A program made the translations under genes and the position numbers. The notes beneath the pieces are model-generated. The model was not told the origin of the DNA, did no database searches, and saw nothing but the letters and a program-made list of their open reading frames with translations. A stretch of 10,367 nt of DNA from Oscillospiraceae bacterium (lineage in GTDB: Bacteria > Bacillota > Clostridia > Oscillospirales > Oscillospiraceae): positions 1-10,367 of the forward strand of contig CACXBO010000104.1 in the NCBI GenBank assembly GCA_902765975.1. The letters are read 5' to 3'. Numbering within the stretch: position 1 is the stretch's first letter; the number at the start of each line of letters is the position of its first letter. Shown one piece after another: positions 1 to 6,262 of this stretch.

Positions 1-848
1 GTGTAGTAGTCGAGCCCGCGGGCTATGGTGAGATCGACGGCGAAATTCTCCTCGGGGACTCCGAAAGCGGAGAGATAGCTCGTAACTGCTGTAAGCTCGC
101 TGAGACCGAGGTCAAAGACCTCGTTTTTGCCCCTGTAGCCTTCGAGGGCGGAGAGCACCTCGGCGTTCGTTCCCTTAACGGACATAAAATCCAGTATCGC
201 GTCGGCTTTTTCAGGGGCTATGCCGAGATCGTCGGTCAGGATAGCGCGGACCTTGCCCGCGCCTATCTTTTCAAGCTTGTCCGCCGTGCGCATTATGTCG
301 CCGGCGATATCCGAAAGGCCGAGCATGGCGTAAAACCCGTTCAGTATCTTGCGGTTGTTGACTCTTATCACAAAGCGGGTGAGACCCAGCTCGGTAAAGG
401 CGCGATATATGACGCTCGGTATCTCCGCCTCGTTGTAGATGCTGAGCTTTCCGTCGCCGATCACGTCGATATCCGCCTGATAAAATTCACGGAAGCGCCC
501 TCTCTGCGCTCTCTCGCCTCTGTATACCTTGCCTATCTGATATCGCTTAAAGGGGAAGGTGAGCTCGTTAAGGTGGAGCGCGACGTATTTTGCGAGGGGC
601 ACGGTGAGATCGAAGCGGAGCGCGAGGTCGTTGTCTCCCTTCTGGAAGCGGTATATCTGCTTCTCAGTCTCTCCGCCGCCCTTGGCGAGCAGCACGTCGG
701 AGCTCTCTATGACGGGAGTGTCGAGCGGGGTGAAGCCGTAAAGCGAATAGACTCTCCTGAGCGTGTCGGCTATCTTGTCGAATTTGAGCTGCGCATCGGG
801 CAGAAGCTCCATGAAGCCGGAGAGAGTGTGCGGTTTTATTCTTTCCAT
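1..848 (-). CDS. hisS: Histidyl-tRNA synthetase, 3' end cut by window edge
   Basis: This class II aminoacyl-tRNA synthetase attaches histidine to tRNA-His in the cytoplasm. The 282 complete codons visible cover most of the catalytic core; the anticodon-binding domain lies beyond the left edge. The motif 2 region is clear at residues 102-130 (RYQIGKVYRGER, then QRGRFREFYQADID). The histidine-specific motif RGLDYY is at 277-282, with the next codon beginning a Thr. These intact substrate-binding motifs argue for a true HisS and against HisZ, the regulatory subunit of ATP phosphoribosyltransferase, which is normally degenerate there. The start ATG has a GAGGT ribosome binding site 6-7 bases upstream. 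The gene follows the mgsA-like gene by 75 bases, with a GC-rich hairpin between, so read-through from the minD promoter is possible but not shown. Confidence 0.93.
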   Translation of the reverse strand, partial: MERIKPHTLSGFMELLPDAQLKFDKIADTLRRVYSLYGFTPLDTPVIESSDVLLAKGGGETEKQIYRFQKGDNDLALRFDLTVPLAKYVALHLNELTFPFKRYQIGKVYRGERAQRGRFREFYQADIDVIGDGKLSIYNEAEIPSVIYRAFTELGLTRFVIRVNNRKILNGFYAMLGLSDIAGDIMRTADKLEKIGAGKVRAILTDDLGIAPEKADAILDFMSVKGTNAEVLSALEGYRGKNEVFDLGLSELTAVTSYLSAFGVPEENFAVDLTIARGLDYY

Positions 849-880
849 GACGTTACCTCATATTTTTACGCAAATGTATA

Positions 881-902
881 GGCGGGCAAAAATACGCCCG
901 CC
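881..902 (-). terminator. GC-rich hairpin between the mgsA-like gene and hisS
   Basis: A perfect 7-base-pair inverted repeat (GGCGGGC and GCCCGCC) encloses an 8-base loop (GTATTTTT on the minus strand), just after the mgsA-like stop and before hisS. In the direction of transcription the bases after it are TATACATTTGCG, so there is no clean U-tract. It could be a weak or leaky terminator, an attenuator ahead of hisS, or an mRNA-stabilising stem-loop. The structure is certain as sequence; its function is a guess. Confidence 0.4.
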
Positions 903-923
903 CGAACATTCGATTTTTCTCTC

Positions 924-1322
924 TTATTTCTTCGGGTTAACGATATCGCGCCAGTCGAGAAGACCGTCCTGCAGACCGCGGATTATTACCTCGGCGGTCG
1001 CAACGTTCGTTGCAAAGGGCACGTTCATCTGGTCGCAGAGCTGACAGAGATAGGTGACCTCCTTGGACTGCTCCTTCGCCGGGTCCTCGAAGAAGAGCAC
1101 GAGATCCAGCTCGTTGTAGGTTATTCGGGCGCCTATCTGCTGCGCCCCGCCCAAGGCGCAAGAGTTGTATAAGGTTATCGGTAGTCCGGTTGCCTCCGAC
1201 ACGAGCCGGCCGGTGGTGTTGGTGGCGCATATGGAGTGCTTTGCAAGGATCCCGCAGTAGGCTATGCAGAACTGCACCATAAGCTCTTTTTTTCTATCGT
1301 CTGCCATTATTGCAATGTTCAT
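924..1322 (-). CDS. MgsA-like protein (methylglyoxal synthase family) lacking catalytic residues
   Basis: The 132-residue protein matches the full length and fold signature of methylglyoxal synthase, which turns dihydroxyacetone phosphate into methylglyoxal and phosphate. Family landmarks are MADDRKK at 6-12, ATNTTG at 33-38, ALGGAQQIGA at 56-65 and ATNVATAE at 104-111. Key residues differ from active enzymes. The catalytic base Asp of GGDQQ (Asp71 in E. coli, about position 60 in B. subtilis) is Ala60. The His of the N-terminal HD pair is Asp8. The PH(D/E)PD loop with its catalytic His and Asp is replaced by KEQSKEV and is about two residues shorter. Phosphate-binding features (TTG) seem retained, so it may bind a ligand without making methylglyoxal. 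It follows minD by 31 bases with a good AAGGTGG site six bases before ATG. mgsA beside min/mre genes is typical of Clostridia, which supports orthology. Confidence 0.85.
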   Translation of the reverse strand: MNIAIMADDRKKELMVQFCIAYCGILAKHSICATNTTGRLVSEATGLPITLYNSCALGGAQQIGARITYNELDLVLFFEDPAKEQSKEVTYLCQLCDQMNVPFATNVATAEVIIRGLQDGLLDWRDIVNPKK

Positions 1323-1353
1323 TTCGTGCCACCTTCTTTTCTATGGAGTAGTA

Positions 1354-2094
1354 TCAAAGTCCCGAGAGGAATACCCGCTCGCCGGTTATGCGGCGGGCTA
1401 CTCTTGAGAACTGACCTTCAATATTTTTCGCCCCGTAGAGCATAAGAGGCCTTTCGAGGTTTGCCGCGAGAGAAACGGAGGGGTCTTCTGAAATAATTCC
1501 AATAAGCTGCGCGCCTACGGCGTCGATAATATCGTCGACGGTAGCGTTTATCCGGCGGAGATTTTTCGGCTCGACGCGGTTCACGAGCAGCCGGATATCC
1601 TTTACGCCGAGGCGGGAGAGAGCTGAAACAGTCTTCTGCCCGTCGCGCAGGCTCGTTGAATCGCCGGTCGAGACGACTATCGCCATGTCGGCGCCAGCCG
1701 CCGAGAGGCGGAAACCCGCGCCGAGACCGGCGGGAGAGTCGAGAAGGATGTAGTCGTAGTCCTCCTTGAGCGACGCGATCAGTTCTGAAAACGCACCCGG
1801 GTCGATATCGTCGGGCATTTCCTCATTAGGCGCGGAGAGGAAGAAAAGCCCCTCAATCTCGCCGTGGGGTATAACTGCCTCGGCTGCGGCGATCCTGCCG
1901 CAAAGCACGTCGCCGAAATCCCAGAGGACGTTATCTGTCAGCCCGAGGGAGAGATCGAGATTTTTAAGCCCCACGTCGCAGTCGATGCAGAGCGTTTTCC
2001 TGCCCATCAGGGCGAGAGCCTCGGCTATTGCGGCGGTGGAAGTCGTTTTTCCGGTCCCGCCCTTCCCGGAGGTCATTACTATTGCTGTTCCCAA
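1354..2094 (-). CDS. minD: MinD-family septum-site ATPase, short C-terminus
   Basis: This deviant Walker A ATPase of the ParA/MinD superfamily is, in the classical Min system, a membrane-bound partner that recruits MinC to block polar division. The chosen start is TTG at 2094, giving 246 residues beginning MGTAIVMTSGKGG. A GGGAGGT site lies exactly six bases upstream, and the numbering then matches E. coli MinD: signature Lys11, Walker Lys16 and Asp40 in CDVGLKNLD. Switch II is DSPAG at 119-123. The GTG eight codons earlier (2118) has only a weak site. The C-terminus stops at ARRITGERVFLSGL. B. subtilis MinD continues from the matching ARRILGESVPL into a linker and the amphipathic membrane-targeting helix, so that helix appears absent. 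No minC or minE is adjacent. Its own strong promoter precedes it. MinD is favoured over ParA or FlhG/YlxH by the NLD motif, length and neighbours. Confidence 0.85.
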   Translation of the reverse strand: MGTAIVMTSGKGGTGKTTSTAAIAEALALMGRKTLCIDCDVGLKNLDLSLGLTDNVLWDFGDVLCGRIAAAEAVIPHGEIEGLFFLSAPNEEMPDDIDPGAFSELIASLKEDYDYILLDSPAGLGAGFRLSAAGADMAIVVSTGDSTSLRDGQKTVSALSRLGVKDIRLLVNRVEPKNLRRINATVDDIIDAVGAQLIGIISEDPSVSLAANLERPLMLYGAKNIEGQFSRVARRITGERVFLSGL

Positions 2095-2100
2095 ACGGAT

Positions 2101-2107
2101 ACCTCCC
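2101..2107 (-). promoter_or_regulatory. Ribosome binding site that fixes the minD start
   Basis: GGGAGGT on the minus strand lies six bases before TTG at 2094, ideal spacing. It falls inside the longer reading frame that would start at GTG 2118, which argues against that upstream start. Confidence 0.7.
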
Positions 2108-2142
2108 GATAAGGCCACTACCCTATGATCTCTCTTCTATTC

Positions 2143-2171
2143 AGTATACTAAAAAAGTCTGAACATTTCAA
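2143..2171 (-). promoter_or_regulatory. Sigma-A-type promoter of minD
   Basis: On the minus strand a -35 box TTGAAA (2171-2166) is followed by a 17-base spacer and a -10 box TATACT (2148-2143). This is five of six matches to consensus at each box with optimal spacing. Transcription should start near 2136, giving a leader of about 40 bases to the TTG start. It makes minD and the mgsA-like gene (perhaps also hisS) a unit separate from mreC-mreD-mrdA. No convincing terminator for mrdA is seen ahead of it. Confidence 0.75.
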
Positions 2172-2198
2172 GTAAAATCTGGTGATTTTTTATAATAA

Positions 2199-4241
2199 TT
2201 ATCTCTGAACGGCATTTTCGATGCCAAGAGTTTCGGATACGGACGAGGCGGAGAAGTATTCTGTGATGATATCCCTTGCAACCTGAGTGAGACCCGAGCC
2301 TGAACCGCCCTTTTCAACGACGACGGCTATAGCTATCTCCGGATTCGTCGCCGGGGCGTAGCACACGAAAACGCCTGTCGTCATAGCGGCGTTGTCGGAC
2401 TGGACGGTTCCCGTTTTGGCGGCTATCGGCACGGAAAAGCCCTTGAACATAGCGGCGGCGGTACCGGTGGTCACCACGGCGCGCATTCCGCGGCGGATGA
2501 CGGGGAAGTAGCCGCCGGGATCGTCGATGACGTTCCATATCTCCGGTGCCTTGTCTATTAGTATGTCGGAGTAGTCGGAGCTTGTTACGTAATTCAGAAC
2601 GGAGGTCTTGTAGTGAGTGCCGCCGTTCGCTATCGTGGCGACGTAGCTTGCGATCTGTACGGGCGTGAACTGGTTATAGCTCTGGCCTATCGACGCCTGG
2701 AGGGTATCTGCGTTCCACCAGCCCTCGTTAAGCACCTCGCGCTTATACTCGCGGCTTGCGAGTATGCCGGTCTTCTCGCCTATCTCGATACCCGTCGGAC
2801 TTCCGAAGCCGAACTGCTTCGCCGCCTCGGATATCGGGGTTATGCCCATCCTGTCGGAGAGCCAGTAGAAGAAGTAGTTGCAGGAGTTTTCTATCGCCTT
2901 TACGACGTTTACGTTGCCGTGATTCGAGGGATAGACCCAGCAGCGCGGCGCGTAGCCGAGGTCCTCGTATTTCGTGTATATGCCCTCGTCCCTTATCGTG
3001 GTCTCGGGCGAGATGTAATTGTTGTTGAGTCCCGCCCAAGCGGTGACCATCTTGAAGGTAGAACCCGGCTCGTAGGTGCCCTGAGTCGCGCGGTTCCATG
3101 TCGAAACGGAGTAATCGGGATACGACGCCATGGCGAGCACCTTTCCGGAGTTTACGTCGACGACTACGACGGCTCCGCCCTCTGCAAGCTCTGGGGATTT
3201 ATAAGTGTCCGTCTCACCGTCGAAATAGCGCCTTTCGGCCTCGGCGATCCGGGCCTCGTTTATTGATGCTATAGTAGCAGAGAGAGAGGCTTCCGCCACC
3301 TGAGTGAGCCCGATGTCGATAGAGAGATACACGTTTCCGCCCGCCTTTGCCTGAGAGCGGACGATCTCGTCTATAACTGCTCCGTTCCTGTCGGAATAGA
3401 CGGTGACCTTTCCGGGGCGTCCTCTTAGATAATCCTCAAAGGCGTACTCAACTCCGCTCTTGCCGATTATGCTCGTGAGCGTGTAGCCTTCGCCCTTCCG
3501 CGCCTCGTACTCCTCGGCGTAGATAGGTCCGACGGAGCCGAGTATGTGCTTCGCGGAGTCGGTATAGTATACTCTCCTGTAGCCTGTCGTAACGGAAACG
3601 CTCGGAAGCCGGCCGGTTTTTACAAAGGTCAGAAAATCGGTCGAAACGTTCTCTGCGAAGACATATTCCGAGGTGTTTACGAGAACGCGCATCTCAAGCT
3701 CGTATCTGACGCCGATTATGAGCCTCGCGTCCTCGGCTGTCACGGTGTAGTTTATCTTATAGTGGTCGCGCAGCCAGCTTATGAGTTCCGGCGCCGTTAT
3801 ATCCGGCTTCAGTCCGAAGTAATCGAGGTAGGTCTCAAGGCGGGAGGACTGGAGCTTCGTGGGCTTTGCGACGTATTGAAACGGGGCGGACATGGTGACG
3901 GGGAAGGTGTCTGTGTATTTTACTCCGTATCTGTTCGCAGCCTTTACGATACTGAGAACGGTGTCGTTCGGAGAATCCTCCTTGAGGAGGGCGGAGCGGG
4001 ATATTTTTACGCTGTAGACCGTTTCGTCCGCGGCGAGAAGAGTTCCGTTCCGGTCGAGGATAGCGCCGCGCGCCGCCTCCACTGTTTTCGTGGTTGCAAC
4101 GGACGCCGTTCCCGGCTTGGATAGGTATTCCTCCGCCTGTACGGCGGAGAGATCGTACATGGAGAAAACCATAAGGGCGGTCAGCGCCGCCAAAATCAGG
4201 GCGAGAAAAGTGATCCTTGAGGATCGCAGGCTTCGGTCCAT
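2199..4241 (-). CDS. mrdA: Penicillin-binding protein 2, class B transpeptidase of elongation
   Basis: This is a monofunctional peptidoglycan transpeptidase that crosslinks side-wall peptidoglycan with RodA and MreCD. The 680 residues hold an N-terminal membrane anchor at about 10-30 (ITFLALILAALTALMVF) and a PBP dimerisation domain beginning near RGAILDRNG (58-66). The transpeptidase domain has all three catalytic motifs: STFK with nucleophile Ser394 and Lys397, SCN at 453-455, and KTGT at 609-612. The start is ATG at 4241, preceded by AGGAGGG at six bases' spacing. An in-frame ATG at 4310 would place the start inside mreD and put extra polar residues before the anchor, so it is not used. 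It lies 19 bases after mreD, almost certainly cotranscribed. PBP2 next to mreD is the usual arrangement and separates it from PBP3/FtsI or SpoVD. The glycosyltransferase partner RodA is not in the window. Confidence 0.93.
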   Translation of the reverse strand: MDRSLRSSRITFLALILAALTALMVFSMYDLSAVQAEEYLSKPGTASVATTKTVEAARGAILDRNGTLLAADETVYSVKISRSALLKEDSPNDTVLSIVKAANRYGVKYTDTFPVTMSAPFQYVAKPTKLQSSRLETYLDYFGLKPDITAPELISWLRDHYKINYTVTAEDARLIIGVRYELEMRVLVNTSEYVFAENVSTDFLTFVKTGRLPSVSVTTGYRRVYYTDSAKHILGSVGPIYAEEYEARKGEGYTLTSIIGKSGVEYAFEDYLRGRPGKVTVYSDRNGAVIDEIVRSQAKAGGNVYLSIDIGLTQVAEASLSATIASINEARIAEAERRYFDGETDTYKSPELAEGGAVVVVDVNSGKVLAMASYPDYSVSTWNRATQGTYEPGSTFKMVTAWAGLNNNYISPETTIRDEGIYTKYEDLGYAPRCWVYPSNHGNVNVVKAIENSCNYFFYWLSDRMGITPISEAAKQFGFGSPTGIEIGEKTGILASREYKREVLNEGWWNADTLQASIGQSYNQFTPVQIASYVATIANGGTHYKTSVLNYVTSSDYSDILIDKAPEIWNVIDDPGGYFPVIRRGMRAVVTTGTAAAMFKGFSVPIAAKTGTVQSDNAAMTTGVFVCYAPATNPEIAIAVVVEKGGSGSGLTQVARDIITEYFSASSVSETLGIENAVQR

Positions 4242-4260
4242 TAAGGACCCTCCTTTCCGG

Positions 4261-4761
4261 CTAAACGAGCTTTGAAATGCCCAGAGCGACGTAGTAAACG
4301 GGAACGGCAAACAGAGCCGAGGCGGCAGTCTGCCGAATACCTACGTCCAGAACCGCGGCGGCGGGCGCGCCGCCCCATATGAGGTAGCTCACGGCCTCAA
4401 CCGAGAAGCATATGAAGAGAGCCGCAAGAGCCGAGACGCAGTAGGAAAAAAGACCCTTTACGAGCACGGTCTCAACGAGATAGCCTACGGTTATTCCGAC
4501 GAAGGTCAGAGTAAGAGTGAACATTATCGTAGGCTGGTTATAGGCGAGGTCCATGAGAAAGCCGCAGGCGATGCCGACGGCTCCGCCGGTCACGCGCCCG
4601 TAGAATATGGCGGCTGCGGCGGTAACGAGGGGGAGAATTAGCGGATTGGCGCCGAAAATAGACCGCCTGTTTAGCACAAGACCCTGCAGAATATAGCTCA
4701 GGAGCAGAAATACTGCGAAAAGGAGTATTCGCGCCATCAGCCTTTTTCTTGATTCAGACAT
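4261..4761 (-). CDS. mreD: Rod shape-determining membrane protein MreD
   Basis: A very hydrophobic 166-residue protein with about five or six predicted membrane segments, for example LLFAVFLLLSYILQGLVL near the N-terminus. Charged residues are few and sit in short loops. Size, topology, the FGANPLILPLVTA region and the central GIACGFLMDL segment fit MreD, the integral membrane member of the Rod complex that modulates MreC activation of PBP2. The family is weakly conserved, so position between mreC and mrdA carries much of the assignment. The ATG lies seven bases after the mreC stop. The Shine-Dalgarno-like AGGCTGAG overlaps that stop, which suggests translational coupling. Confidence 0.9.
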   Translation of the reverse strand: MSESRKRLMARILLFAVFLLLSYILQGLVLNRRSIFGANPLILPLVTAAAAIFYGRVTGGAVGIACGFLMDLAYNQPTIMFTLTLTFVGITVGYLVETVLVKGLFSYCVSALAALFICFSVEAVSYLIWGGAPAAAVLDVGIRQTAASALFAVPVYYVALGISKLV

Positions 4762-4768
4762 ATTGAGC

Positions 4769-5626
4769 TCAGCCTGCCTTTACATCGGTTATAACGTAGA
4801 GATCCGAGACGGAAGAGAGATCGGCGGCGGGCTTCACCACGGCGTAGGATCCGTGACCGGTGGAGTCCTCCTTTATGCTCTCGACGGTGCCGATTATGAG
4901 ACCGGCGGGACTCGAGCCGCCTCTTCCGGAGGACAGCACGGAGTCGCCTATGAAGACGTTGGACGTGTTCGCTATATACCCGAGCTTGAGGCGGGACTCC
5001 TTGAAGAGAGAGAAGTCGCCCTCCACGATGCCGGTCTCGTCGGTATCGGAGAGGATGGCGCCTACGCTCATTGTGGTGTCGATTATGCTTACGACAGTGG
5101 AGGAGGAGACGCCCACCTCGGTCACGGTGCCGACAAGGTAGCCCTCGGCGGTTATTACTGCGTCTCCGACCTCGATCCCGTAGGTCTCGCCGCGGTTTAT
5201 CGTGAATGAGGATGAGAAATTGGACGCCGTCCATGAGATTACGGTCACGTCCTTCAGCTCGTAGGGCAGCTCGTCGGAGCCGCGCCTTGAGAAGCCGATG
5301 AGCGAGCGCAGCCGCTCGTTCTCCTCGATTATCTCCGTGTACTCGCGGCTGTCCTTCTCCAGCTCGGCTATGCGCTCCTTCAGCGCCGCATTCTCCGCAA
5401 CAACTGAGTCGTAGCGGTAGATGTAGCCGTAGATATCCTCAAGCGAGCTTACAAGCCCGCTCATCGCGCTCTTGAGCGGCTTGAACACCGGCTCGCTCAG
5501 CACCCTCCCGAAGTCTGCGTTGCCGCCGGAGAGCGCCATGGTAACGGCCGCGACAAGGGCTATCACTATGGCGATAGCGGCGATTATTATTCCTTTTTTT
5601 GAAATCAGGTCCTTCAATTGAATCAA
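4769..5626 (-). CDS. mreC: Rod shape-determining protein MreC
   Basis: MreC is a bitopic protein that dimerises outside the membrane and activates PBP2 of the elongation complex. In the 285-residue reading there is a short cytoplasmic N-terminus, one membrane segment at about 12-32 (GIIIAAIAIVIALVAAV), a coiled coil at roughly 70-110 rich in Glu, Leu and Arg (NAALKERIAELEKD), then the double beta-barrel region with the family pattern NRGETYGIEVGDAVI. The TTG at 5626 overlaps the maf stop by three bases (TTGA), but GGAGGG sits directly against it with no spacer. A second in-frame TTG at 5617 (start MKDLISKKG, 282 residues) has about ten bases of spacing and may be the real start. It is normally preceded by mreB; here maf is directly upstream. 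Confidence 0.92.
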   Translation of the reverse strand: MIQLKDLISKKGIIIAAIAIVIALVAAVTMALSGGNADFGRVLSEPVFKPLKSAMSGLVSSLEDIYGYIYRYDSVVAENAALKERIAELEKDSREYTEIIEENERLRSLIGFSRRGSDELPYELKDVTVISWTASNFSSSFTINRGETYGIEVGDAVITAEGYLVGTVTEVGVSSSTVVSIIDTTMSVGAILSDTDETGIVEGDFSLFKESRLKLGYIANTSNVFIGDSVLSSGRGGSSPAGLIIGTVESIKEDSTGHGSYAVVKPAADLSSVSDLYVITDVKAG

Positions 5627-6219
5627 CCCTCCGAAACAAGACTGACAAGGGGAATGCCGAGACCTTCAAGGTCTTTGGCAAGCCGGCAGAGGGGCAGACC
5701 CATAACGTTGAAGAAATCGCCCCTTATGCCCTCGATGAAAACGGCGCCCTTCCCCTGAGCTCCGTAGGCTCCCGCCTTGTCCATGGGCTCGCCGGTGGAG
5801 ACGTACCAGGCTATCTCCGCCTCGGTCATCGGGCGGAAGCGGACGAAGGTGGCCTCCGAGTCGCCTATCGCCCTTTTGCCGGTTATGAGGGCTATGCCGG
5901 TGACGACGAGATGCTCCCTGCCCGACAGGGCGCGGAGCATATCCCTTGCCTCGGCCTCGTCCGCAGGCTTTCCGAGCGGTCTGCCGTCGAGATACACGAG
6001 AGTATCGGCGGCTATCACGAGAGCCTCAGGGTCGGAAATGCGGGAGTAGACCTCTCGCGCCTTCGACATGGAGATATGCTTTACCGCCTCGCCGGGCTCG
6101 AGGGAAAGGTCGGGCTCCTCCTCGCTGAGAGAGGGGATTATCTGAAAATCGCCTATCCCGAGCTCGCGGAGAAGCTGACTTCTGCGCGGGGACTTTGAGG
6201 CGAGAATTATCCTTGACAT
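5623..6219 (-). CDS. maf: Maf family nucleoside triphosphate pyrophosphatase
   Basis: Maf proteins hydrolyse non-canonical or canonical nucleoside triphosphates (dTTP/UTP or m7GTP types) to monophosphates in the cytoplasm. The 198 residues show the full set of family motifs: ILASKSPRR at 5-13, AADTLVYLDGRPLGKP with the catalytic Asp of AADT, the GEPMDKAGAYGAQG substrate loop, and a NVMGLPL stretch near the C-terminus. Length is normal and nothing is missing. The ATG has AAAGGTG upstream with five bases' spacing. The gene is often the neighbour of mreB and radC in Bacillota; here it abuts mreC directly and overlaps it if the first TTG is used. Which Maf subfamily it belongs to cannot be decided by eye. 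Confidence 0.92.
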   Translation of the reverse strand: MSRIILASKSPRRSQLLRELGIGDFQIIPSLSEEEPDLSLEPGEAVKHISMSKAREVYSRISDPEALVIAADTLVYLDGRPLGKPADEAEARDMLRALSGREHLVVTGIALITGKRAIGDSEATFVRFRPMTEAEIAWYVSTGEPMDKAGAYGAQGKGAVFIEGIRGDFFNVMGLPLCRLAKDLEGLGIPLVSLVSEG

Positions 6220-6238
6220 AAAAACACCTTTTTCCTTT

Positions 6239-6254
6239 ATAACGTCATAACGTC
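6239..6254. repeat. Two tandem copies of an 8-base unit
   Basis: ATAACGTC occurs twice in direct succession (GACGTTAT GACGTTAT on the minus strand), in the 43-base gap between the U32-family gene and maf. It lies just upstream of the maf ribosome binding site. No function is evident; it may be chance or slippage. Confidence 0.6.
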
Positions 6255-6262
6255 TACTATTC

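Noticed and set aside
1..848. HisZ (regulatory subunit of ATP phosphoribosyltransferase) as an alternative to HisS
   Set aside because: The motif 2 Arg-rich loop and RGLDYYT are intact, and no other histidine biosynthesis gene is adjacent in the window.
924..1322. Full functional methylglyoxal synthase annotation
   Set aside because: The family match is clear, but the catalytic Asp and the His/Asp loop are absent, so assigning the reaction would not be supported.
2174..2189. Inverted repeat AAAATC TGGT GATTTT followed by T-rich sequence on the plus strand
   Set aside because: A stem of six mostly A-T pairs is too weak for a terminator, and the T run is on the strand with no gene. It may be a chance palindrome next to the minD promoter.
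2613..3266. Plus-strand open frame of 217 codons, and a similar one at 3546-4124
   Set aside because: Both are antisense to mrdA, which has all transpeptidase motifs, and their translations are low-complexity Arg/Val/Gly-rich.
4242..4310. Upstream ATG for mrdA at 4310
   Set aside because: It would overlap the end of mreD and adds 23 residues before the membrane anchor, while ATG 4241 has an ideal AGGAGGG site.
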